DNA from: Amoebophrya sp. A120
Lineage: Eukaryota > Sar > Dinophyceae > Syndiniales > Amoebophryaceae
Assembly (NCBI GenBank): GCA_905178155.1
Contig: CAJINV010000012.1
Coordinates: forward strand, 2,581,407-2,645,406
DNA length: 64,000 bases
Reading direction: 5' to 3'
This document shows, in pieces, positions 44,128 through 52,913 of the stretch (within the stretch, counting starts at the first letter, position 1; the number at the start of each line of letters is the position of its first letter). The notes beneath the pieces were generated by a model. That model searched no databases and was not told the DNA's origin. It was given only the letters and a program-made list of their open reading frames with translations. Made by a program: the position numbers and the translations under genes.

Positions 44128-45332
44128 TTACGAAAACTGGTACATGATGAGCAGCCACACCACCTCGACGAAGTGAAAGTAGGTATGCAGTGCCAAAGCA
44201 TTTTGCTCGCAGTCGTACGAAATGCGAATTAGTCATGACACATATCTTTCTTTTACCCTTTCCAGCATGACAAACTTTTCCCTATGTGTTCATCCCGGAG
44301 ATGAAATTTGTATTGTAAATGCGATTCCAGTTCCACCCACGTCGAGAACCGATAGCGATGCTTTTGCAAAAATGCGTAGTAGATGATCGGCAGCAACTTT
44401 TTCGTGTACTGGGCGGTGTTGCGGGTGTGCTGCGAGTATCAAATGCAAAAATGTCTGGGTCTGGAAGGATGCGAACTTGTGATGCGTGTTTCGGATCCTA
44501 CAAAGATCTGTGATGCATAACGTGCAAAAGGTGCCCACTTCTGGCCATGCTGAGAGAGCATTTCTCATGCAGAACACGCGTCACCAAGGAGCTGCAGAAC
44601 CTGTGATGCTAGGCCCTGCATTCCAGACGTGGGGGAACTTGGAAAAACTGCATGACAAAGCTCGGAATCTCCCAGACCCAGACTTTTTTGCATTTGATAG
44701 CGAGTTCACCAGGTGCCCGTGCCGGTACCCGTGGGGCACGTCGCCGAACCGCCGCATGTCATTGTTCGGCGTCCCGATCGGATTGTCGTACTGTGGCACG
44801 TTCGGGTTCTGCGCCAGCCCGGCCAGGATGATGCAGCGCTGCGCCTCCGTTATCCTGTGTAAAAACGTCCGCACCCCAGAGTTGTCATGCAAATGTGCAA
44901 TGGCAGGAGCATCTGTAATGCGCATTCCCATGACAGGCGTTTCCAGTCGTGTTTTGGCTTTTGTAATGCTGTAAACAGCATGAGAAAATGGCTTTCCCAT
45001 GCGGCTTCCCTTGCCAAGCACCACAATACTGCAGATGAAAACTTGTCATGCACAACTCCCAAAACTTGAAGATTTGTGTTGCAGATTTACAAGCTTAACT
45101 ATGGGGTGGGGACGTTTTTGCTCAGCATATCCGTGAGGATGTTCCTCTGCACTTGCGAAATCAGCTTCAGCGGTGCGGTCGGGCTGGTCGTCGTCACGGA
45201 GGAAGCCGGGGCCACCGCGGTCGCAAAGTTGCGGTTGAAAGCGAAGGGTGAACTGTAGAACGCCGGTTTGGTTGATTGGTGCTGCAGAGCAGCCTTGTAC
45301 TGGCCGCGAATCGCGCGGCCCAGGAGCGTCAT
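44128..45332 (-). CDS. short mitochondrial-type protein ending in a COX3-like last helix
   Basis: Four exons (45130-45332, 44700-44845, 44379-44436 and 44128-44183, approximate) join to about 150 residues once the family B, C and A elements are removed. The N-terminus (MTLLGRAIRGQYKAALQHQS) is basic, Ser/Thr/Ala-rich and free of acids, like a mitochondrial presequence. The middle (EAQRCIILAGLAQNP, then DVPHGYRHGHLV) is not recognised. The last exon, with its junction, reads TKKLLPIIYFHFVEVVWLLI and ends MYQFS. It aligns without gaps with the last transmembrane helix of cytochrome c oxidase subunit III (family pattern Y-W-HFV-D/E-VVWL). COX3 is normally mitochondrially encoded, so this could be a nuclear-encoded C-terminal COX3 fragment. 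Alternatively it is an alveolate-specific mitochondrial membrane protein with a chance match. The gene structure is well supported; the COX3 link is moderate. Confidence 0.5.
44184..44378. mobile_element. introner, family A, diverged
   Basis: Ends TATGCAGTGCCAAAGCATTT and AGCGATGCTTTTGCAAAAATG; flanks GTAGG and GTAGA. Removal creates the PIIYFHFVEVVWL junction of the COX3-like protein. Confidence 0.75.
44437..44699. mobile_element. introner, family C
   Basis: Ends TATCAAATGCAAAAATGTCT and AGACTTTTTTGCATTTGATA; target duplication GCGAG. Removal joins HLVNSQHTRN in the COX3-like gene. Confidence 0.95.
44851..45129. mobile_element. introner, family B
   Basis: Ends TATCCTGTGTAAAAACGTCC and GGACGTTTTTGCTCAGCATA; target duplication TCCGT. 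Removal joins RNILTEAQRC in the COX3-like gene. Confidence 0.95.
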
Positions 45333-46019
45333 GGTTGGTGGGTCGTGCTAGCAGTGCTAGTGCCGCGACAATGAACTGCAGTCTTTGTCGTGCGATGAAT
45401 TGTCGTCCAAAACAGACGGCGTCTTCGACATCCAGAGGGCGAAAACAACTAGTTAGTACAATCAAGGATGTCGATTTTAAGTAGAGAGTAGACCAACGAA
45501 TAGAGTAGACGCGTCGAAGTCGTGCCGGGGATAATTCTTTCACCTTGCGGAAGAGCTTCTCTTTAGCACTCGGTTGTTGATGCAGCCACGTTTAGCACTC
45601 GAGTGATACAGCTATCTCGTTGCAGGAGCAACCTCAACAAACGGCTGGAGGAAAAGCAAAAAAATAAGCCACTCGCAATAGAAACAGTTACACCTCCTCT
45701 GCGTCTCTCGTATTTCTCCATAGCTGCCCACAGAAGGGGGCGAGCTGCGCAGTCCAGTGCGAGCACCGGAACTCGGCAGCTTCGACGGCGTTCTTATTGC
45801 CGCTACCGACACGTACAGTGGAATGACGTGGCATCAAATCAGCCAAGTAAGTTCTTTACAACATGCGCCATAAAAGTCGAACAAGAAAGACGGTTGCCCG
45901 CAAACGCATCTTGCGATGCAGATATGCAGCTGTCACAGAGGAGAGGCAGTTCGTACGGTACGATTCGATATCTGCAAGTGTTCGTTCGTAAGAATTACGG
46001 CTGTTTCTCGATTTCCTGT
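45333..46019. other. intergenic, nothing recognised
   Basis: This is upstream flank of the COX3-like gene. Long overlapping frames on the plus strand (45603-46316) extend into the next gene and look like antisense shadows. Confidence 0.4.
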
Positions 46020-47655
46020 TCACCTCACCAGCTCCCAGCTGGAGCTGTCCATACCGCCGGCGTTGCTGGTGTTCAGGACCAGTTGCACACTGTTCTCGAT
46101 GAATCGACCATGTTTCTGAACATGATTTTCTTGTGCGTTACAACCGGCATCAGAACTTTTTTGATGTTGCTCCACCCCGTCCGCGTCCTCAATACCGACG
46201 TTTGCAGCATCATCATCACTAAGATAGCCGCCCGCAACGTGTCCAAACGCCCTCAATTCCACCTGGTTCGGAATGAATTTCACCAAAACTACAGAGCCCC
46301 TGTCCGTCTCAGATGAAGTTCCTCCGCTACTTCTGGAATAGTTCAGTCTGTAGTAATCCACCAGCTCAGAGTCATCCACCACGACTAATCGCCCGTTTAA
46401 CGTGCAAGACGCCTGTCGCAGAGTGCTCGGGTAGAACAAAGCGCCTTGGCGGTCGGCCGGGAGCTGGGCGGAAACAGTTTTACTGCTAACGGCGGCTTGT
46501 TTCGTTGGTCCGGGTCCGCTGGAAGATGCTAATATAGTTTCATTTTCATTCTCGCTCATCCCGTTGTTCTCAAGACTCATCCAGAAATAGATTTGCCTGA
46601 ACGCCCTCTTTGGCTGATTCACGTCCACCGTATGGGAAAACAACGTTGCGATGTCGGACGTCAGTGGCTCGGAAAAGGTCTGGAGCTGCTCCAAAGTCTC
46701 CTGTGACTGTGGTACGACGCGCTGCGACTCTGGGGGGAGAGGCTTCACGCGTTTCAGCTGGATAGCATTTGCCGTGGCGCTTCGGCGAGCACCAGGACCA
46801 GACGTTGAAGTTGGGTTTGAATTATTCGTGGGTGCGACGAGGAAAACGTCTTGGGAAGAGTTCATCACACCTGTTTTGTATTCCGCAATGAGATTTCATC
46901 GAGACAAGCGGTTCGCACAGCACAGATGCACTTCCACTTTTGGTACTGCTCATCATTCTGAAATTCATGTCGGCCCACCTATACAGATCTATCTTCCAGT
47001 GTTGCATTCACTCAATCCAGAAACAAATCAAGAACTCATCAGTACGCAAAACTTCCTCGACCACTGCCTGTGGGTTGTCAGGTATGACCATCAAAGAGTT
47101 CGCGATTCTTTCCAGCTTCCTTTTCCGGAAGTATTTGATCGCAGCTGCCACCGGTACTGCGTGGCAGAGGAAAAACAGTAAGAGAATTTTCGCCGTGAAG
47201 TAATTCTTTTTCGGTTTCTGTAGAATCGGCTCGGGTTTTGGGAGAAAGCCCGCGAGCTGCTGTGCGGTTGGGTAGTTTATTTGAAGCTGATTCGGACCAC
47301 TTGCAGCTGCATGTAGTAGTCCTCCGGATGGAGTTGTAGAGGTGTCGTAATCCACCAGCTGGCTTGAGGATGAGGTGGTTCTCGTTGCTGTAGGGGCTAG
47401 GTGACTTGCTGCTCCGCTTCTGTTGGCCGCAAACAACCAAGAGAGTTGCTGCGCTCCGGGGAATGACGCCGTTGCCGCTTTTCGCAGTGTTGGAGAGGAC
47501 GAGAAAGTTGCAAATGCTGCTCTGCTTGTTTTCCCATGTGGCAATAGCAAACGGAAAGACGAAGACCTGTTCCTCGTGCAGGCTGACGGTATTCTGGCCC
47601 GCCACAGGGGCGAGGACGAGACTGAGATTGTCATTGTGAAGATGGTCACAGTCAA
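46020..47655 (-). CDS. probable mitochondrial membrane protein, unknown function, 2 exons
   Basis: The first exon (47655 to about 47010) starts with a basic, Ser/Arg-rich leader (RARIPSACTRNRSSSFRLLL) resembling a mitochondrial targeting sequence. One hydrophobic segment (AKILLLFFLCHAVPVAAAIK) and a charged RKRKLERIANSL stretch follow. The second exon (about 46870 to 46020) reads VDVNQPKRAFRQIYFWMSLE, ALFYPSTLRQASCTLNGRL and SVVLVKFIPNQVELRAFGHV, and ends SSWELVR. A CAG acceptor-like site precedes MNSSQDVFLV near 46868. I could not settle the donor, so the two parts might be separate genes. No family is recognised. Confidence 0.45.
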
Positions 47656-48392
47656 TCACTAAAAGAAAAAAAAAACAACTCAGGTATGAGTAACGCAATA
47701 AAGTGACGAGAACTTCGCCTTTGCATATAATGGCTGATGAGTGAGCTACTGTTATATCAAAAACAGCATGAATAAAAGCCAGCCGACATTTATTTTTTTT
47801 CCAGGAACGAAAACGACAGCAACAAAATGACCTCCTGCGCTTTAGAGATCCGTGCTGATTTAAATAAAAGATTTCTTATCCCTTGTGTTGCCACGAATGA
47901 GCTGGACCTTGCATAGCCTACTTCAAAAAGAAACAAAACAAAAACGCGACGTCTCATGAAACTCATTTCTATGCCAATACCGAAGCCTGTATGCAAAAGT
48001 AAGTACACTGGTAGCGCAATATTGTTGTGACACAGATCTTCGCATGTCAGTAGACAACACCATCAACTCCGAATAAACAGCACCCAAACACTTTTCTAAC
48101 GCGATGACTAGTAATTAAAAGCGGTGACAATGACACGAACATTAATAGAAACATTCCTAAAAACTGCATGCGTCAGAAATCGGATCCTTTCAACCTCTAG
48201 CATTCTTGCTTTTCTTCTAACATTGACATCATTCTCATTGCTCTTCTTCTTGGTTTTTGTACAGTACCTCTTTACATGTTGCGTTTGGATTTTGTTTTCA
48301 GGCAAGGAAGGTGAACGCTTTCGCCTCTTTTTCTTTTAAAGTCCACCAAACCGAAAGACCCATCCTTGGCCAAGATGACCTCTTTACCATTC
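47656..48392. other. intergenic, nothing recognised
   Basis: AT-rich interval between two minus-strand genes. A 72-codon minus-strand frame (47790-48008) is hydrophobic but unsupported. Confidence 0.4.
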
Positions 48393-49665
48393 TCATTCAG
48401 CTTCTTTTTCGTCTTTATTCGCCCGCCTTGCAACTTCTGTCTCTCTCGCCCGCCTTGCATCCATCTCTTGTAGCGCTTGTCTCGCAGATCTTAGCTGCGG
48501 CTGGACCCTCCTCCTCTCCCGGATGACGCCCCACACTGGGTCCTCCTCTGGGTTTTCAGAAGGTGGATAATTGAGAACGATGGAGTCCGGGCCGTTCTGG
48601 TTTAGCCGCCTCATCATGGGGGTTCCCCTCATGCGGCTCTGGGATTCCGGGGTGTACCTGCCAGATGCTTCTTGCACTTGCTGCTCAACATCGTATCCTT
48701 GTTCGTGCACCGGCTGCTCCACGATCTCATTCGCGTCAATGCCTGTTCGAGAAGGACAGAGACACGACCGCAACCTGTCGAAAATCCTGATCGCCATGCT
48801 TTCGCGCGTTTGCAACGCAGAAGCAGGTGTAGTGGAGGGCGACGGACTCCCGGTTGTAGTACTGCTAGTAACACCCTCCTCGTCATAATCACCGACCTGT
48901 TTTTCGTCCACGGACGGGATCAAGTAATCGTGGAGCTCGATAACACTAAACCTCCCGTCCTGATTCAAATCCGCCTCCGCCGGACAGGTATTTCCTCCCT
49001 CCGCTCGTTCCAACACCCCGCTGCCGTTACAGTCGCACTTCTCAAACGCGGCCAGCATCCCCGACTCGTACATTTTTTGAAAAGCAGCCCAACTACCCGT
49101 ATCAACTGCAAATATGTCTGGGTCTGGAGACTTGTGATGCAAACCAGGGAATACAGGGCGCGCTGTCATACGTGGCCAAGCATGACAAGTTTTTGAGGTG
49201 CTATGTGTCGCGTATTCTGCATGGCAGACTGCGCTTTTGCATGACAGACAAAACGATCTTTTTGCACCTACGCATGACAGAGGTCCGAGTCATGATCTCA
49301 ATCTCATGTCAGACACGCATAACAAATTTGGCAATCTTCCAGACCCAGACATATTTGCAATGCATACCCCGTTTCCTGGTACGATTTCATCCCCTGGTTG
49401 ACCGCGTACGGGGACAGGCCGGCGAAGGACAGTTGCTTCAGCAACAGCACGCGTTGGGCCTGAGGAGTTGTGAGTGTTTTATTCTTGTACTTATGCGACA
49501 ACTTCTTCTTTATCAAGGATCATAACAAGTCATGCCTGCCAGAACAAGTTGCATAGCAGCACCAAAAACGCAGCTGCCTGCAAAACAAAGCATCGCTATA
49601 CCTTTAAATGGTTCGCTGCCACGTGGTTCTCCCATAGTACGTTCATTCTGAAGAGCACGGTGTCC
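48393..49665 (-). CDS. EF-hand calcium-binding protein
   Basis: The last exon (48393-49099) holds two EF-hand loops: DCNGSGVLERAE and DLNQDGRFSVIELHDYL. The first keeps Asp, Asn, Ser and Glu at the usual positions; the second is a standard DxNxDGxF loop. A Ser/Thr/Pro-rich linker and a basic C-terminus (RARETEVARRANKDEKEAE) follow. Removing the family-C element joins SYQETGSWAAFQKMYESG in frame to an upstream exon (49368 to about 49508) that reads TPQAQRVLLLKQLSFAGLSP. An N-terminal exon starting at about 49665 (MDTVLFRMNVLWENHVAANH) can be joined through a roughly 90-nt GT-AG intron, but that part is tentative. The role is probably calcium sensing; no enzyme domain is visible. Confidence 0.6.
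49100..49367. mobile_element. introner, family C
   Basis: Left end TATCAACTGCAAATATGTCT; right end AGACATATTTGCAATGCATA, which is the A-like end variant. Target duplication CCCG. Removal joins YQETGSWAAF in the EF-hand protein. Confidence 0.9.
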
Positions 49666-49891
49666 ATCGCCGGGGGGGGGGGGTACCGTCGTAATATTCG
49701 TCGCGGCTGCAGCTTGGTTTTCGACCTCAATGGAAATGAAAGAAAGCATATCGTAGACCATCGACGTGGTGGAACAAACTCGTCCGTGAAGGAAAACTTT
49801 AGCAAGCACGTGTGAGTGCCACACATCGACAGGTTCTCTGATGATGGCATGCTGTTGATGCACAAAAATTTTAATAAATATAATTGGCTGC

Positions 49892-50116
49892 CTACAATAA
49901 GTAAGAGCATACGTAACTGCGTATAGGGAGTACCAACATCTGCACTTGTTCACGCGCCTCCGCCAGCGTGATGATCGTCATGGCGTAGTCGTACACCGCG
50001 GAAGAAAACGATGTGACGACGCCAAGAAGCGCGAAGTTGTTCCGATTCGCGTGTCGGGTCAAGCCGCGCCGGGCGGACCGGCTGGATTTTATCGCTTTCT
50101 TGTCGTGGCCACGCAT
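49892..50116 (-). CDS. small single-helix membrane protein, COA3/CCDC56-like
   Basis: The 74-codon frame starts at 50116 with a basic leader (MRGHDKKAIKSSRSARRG). It continues TRHANRNNFALLGVVTSF and AVYDYAMTIITLAEAREQ: one hydrophobic helix followed by an acidic stretch. Size, the arginine-rich lead-in, the helix with Y-x-Y and the following charged tail resemble COA3, an assembly factor for cytochrome c oxidase. The similarity is weak and partly compositional. The last residues may instead be spliced at a GTGCAG or GTACTC donor. Confidence 0.35.
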   Translation of the reverse strand: MRGHDKKAIKSSRSARRGLTRHANRNNFALLGVVTSFSSAVYDYAMTIITLAEAREQVQMLVLPIRSYVCSYLL

Positions 50117-50736
50117 GATTTAGATTTATGTTGGGGGTGTGTCTCAATGTCAAATGCAATGGAAATAACAATAAGTAAGTAGCCCTAAATTTAAGTCATC
50201 AAGTGCAAAAACAAGAAAACGAATGATACGTGCATATCTCGTCACTAAATGCGGTTTGTCTAGACCTACGTCGTGCCCTCGTTTATTTCAATCTCAGTAA
50301 CTCGCCACCCCTCGCGTTCTAGATCACCCAAGTGTAGTACAACTACCACGTCGTCAAGAGCCACTTTTTTCCCCAGATCAAACGAACACACTTGTTGCTT
50401 CAGAGAAACTATGACACTCATCGACTACGCGATAGCTCTGCTACGACCCACGACACATGTTTATGTTCGACGAATTCGTAGTACTGGTATTAAATTGCTT
50501 GAGGTTCTTGTGGAAGGAGCACAGCTTCAGCGTATCGAAGAAATGGCCATCGGTGCACCAGTTTTCAAAATGTTCAAATCTTACACGAGCAAACGAGCCC
50601 CGACGGTTACTATATTGCTTCTCGTATATCAAGCGAACTGCGAAACGAAACCAGAATGACATTTTTGAAGTTGTGGCACGTAGCTCTACAGATCATGCGG
50701 AGAAACATCAACGAAGTTGTAGGAAGGTCTAAAACC
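50117..50736. other. intergenic, nothing recognised
   Basis: This is the downstream flank of the coiled-coil gene. Overlapping frames on both strands at 50273-50662 show no protein-like pattern or domain. Confidence 0.4.
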
Positions 50737-52226
50737 TCAACTCCACGACTCTCCTACACCAGACTCAACAGCCAGCTCCGTCTTCAGCCTTGCCACCTTG
50801 GCCCGCAGCAACTGCCGCAACTTCGGCACGAAGACCGGAAGTGCGGGAACAGAATTTCGGAGCATTTCTTCACCGCTTCGCGTTTGCCAGAAGTCGTGTA
50901 AGCGCAGAAATTCCGCCTCGATTTTTTCCAGCAAAAGTTCGTTTTCTTCTGCCGTGTTTCTGTTGCTGCTGAGTTTCTGCTGCAGCTGCTCGAGTGGTAG
51001 GTCGAGGAGGACCTGGAAAGCGGATTGTTTTACAGAATCAGGTCGAAGCTATTCATGATCTTCACGATTCTGCATCACAAACTTCTCCACATTTTGAGAT
51101 CTTGCACGACAAAAACCAACAATCAAATAAAGCTTCCAGGTTTGTGCAGATCTGAATGTATGTGGATGCCTATTAAAGAACTTCAATCAGACAAAAATAT
51201 GGGAATTTGTCTTTCCGCCGATGTTGTCGTGACAACGCCATCAGTGCGAAAGACTAATTTGTAATTCCGTGTCATCATGAAATTTTGATCTTGTACGGTT
51301 CTGTTGGAGAAGCAGCAACAGTACGATATTTCGTATTGCTGAGGCAGGTCGGATGTAAAAATGGATCAGCACACATGCTGCTACTTGTGAGTCAACTTTA
51401 TCTATACCTCATGCTCCTCCCAGGAAAAGGCGAACAATTTCGGCGGCTCCGCATTTTTCGCATACTCCACGTCGAAGAAGCAGTGCAAACAGTACAACAC
51501 CGACGCGGTTAACGCGGCGACCTTGCTATTCAGGTCGTACCGGATAAAAGAAGAACTCGACGTGATGTTGGACAGAGAAGGGGCAGCTCCACTACTATTC
51601 ACTTTGTTCTTTCCCATAACTTCATTTGCCGCTACCTGAAGCAGACTGCTAGATGAGTTGGTGCGGCTCGTGGTGCCAAAATAACCCCCCGAAGATGCTG
51701 CTGCGCTTGTCGTGAAAGGTGTAGCTGACGTGCCTCCACCAGGGCTTTTTGTTTTTGATGCAGCGAATGAACTTGTAATACAATTTGATGAGCTACTGGA
51801 GGAGCTACCATGATGCCGGCTGTCATCGTCGTACAAGGCCACTTTGGCGTGCACGAGATCCTCCTTCTCGATTGCGTCCCACGCGATCCGGACTAATTTC
51901 TCCAGTGGATTGCTGTTATATGCATTGCAAATAAAGCTGCATCGTGCTAGTACTAGTTATAAACTGCATGACAAATTTTCCTACAGAAGAGAAGTGGAAT
52001 TTGTAAATGCCGATTTATTACCTAATGTCGAGGATTTATCATGCATGATCACTGTAATTACTACGAGCATGATACTTTTGCAGTGCATATGGTGCCGACT
52101 GCGTTGATCCCGTTGCCCGCCGGATCATGGTGGCGGTTTGTTCTCTCTGCCGTTGCGTGAAGGTTGACCTGCTGTGTGGCGTGCTCCGCACCGCCGGTCA
52201 CGAGGCTGGATTTAGAGGAGGGCATT
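50737..52226 (-). CDS. coiled-coil protein, unknown function, 3 exons
   Basis: Exons are about 52091-52226, 51408-51917 and 50737-51019. The start at 52226 (MPSSKSSLVTGGAEH) follows upstream non-coding sequence. Exon 2 reads NPLEKLVRIAWDAIEKEDLV, a Ser/Thr/Gly-rich insert, then DLNSKVAALTASVLYCLHCF and FDVEYAKNAEPPKLFAF. A GT-AG intron (GTATAG...TTCCAG) joins EEHE to VLLDLPLEQLQQKL. The last exon is a predicted coiled coil (ENELLLEKIEAEFLRLHDFW) ending AVESGVGESWS. Exons 1 and 2 are separated by a family-A introner. No family is recognised. The gene shows both intron types side by side. Confidence 0.6.
51020..51407 (-). other. canonical GT-AG intron in the coiled-coil gene
   Basis: The intron begins GTATAG and ends TTTCCAG on the minus strand, without inverted repeats or flanking duplications. 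It joins WEEHE to VLLDLP in frame. Confidence 0.7.
51918..52090. mobile_element. introner, family A, diverged
   Basis: Ends TATATGCATTGCAAATAAAG and GATACTTTTGCAGTGCATA, with inner GCATGACAAATTT and TTTGTAAATGC. Intron of the coiled-coil gene. Confidence 0.8.
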
Positions 52227-52913
52227 GTTGCGTTTTAGTACTCTCGTCTCTGCGTGGTTTCTTCTTTTCTTGTTCTTCCCACCGCCGCGATTGACGCTGA
52301 CCATTGCAATAATATATCGAACGGTTGTGCTTTCAAAGCGAAATCGCAAACTGTGAGAACTAAGAAAGCACATCACGCACCCAGCGCCACACGTTCGGTC
52401 AAAGTTTCCTCAAAAATCCACAACCACAACACCCCGTGTGTTTGTTCCTTATGCCGTTTATTCGTTGAACACAGAAAAGACTACACAAAAACGAGCTGCA
52501 GCGAATGACGCTAGCTGCATTCAACTACAGCATGTGCTACGCACTACACCACGGCGTAGAGCAGGACTGCTTATGGCACTACCAGCAATGTTGTTTGTTG
52601 CTGTTGTTGCTGGATGAACTAGAACTCAACTACTTGGTTATGTCAACAACAGGAGTCTTAGTTTTTCAGGGATTTTGGTTTTTCTTCCTCGGGAGTCACA
52701 CACTGACGCTGAGATCTGAACTGTAGTAAGCTCATCTGAAGATGCTCAAAGTAAAGTATTCTTCAGGAACACCTGAGAAAAGAGTAAATCCGTTCTTAGT
52801 GAGCAGAACGCGACAGCATAGTATTCTCAAAAGTAAAACCATTTGTTCGTCCCCGTCAATACTAATCCCACCGCGACTGGTGGTCCACTCGCGCATGCTC
52901 TTGGTCACATTGT
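52227..52913. other. intergenic, nothing recognised
   Basis: This separates the coiled-coil gene start from the end of the PRP40-like gene. No supported feature is seen. Confidence 0.4.

Noticed and set aside
49668-49684. Poly-G run as a regulatory or phase-variation tract
   Set aside because: A single homopolymer in the N-terminal region of a eukaryotic gene model, probably within an intron or UTR. No supporting context.
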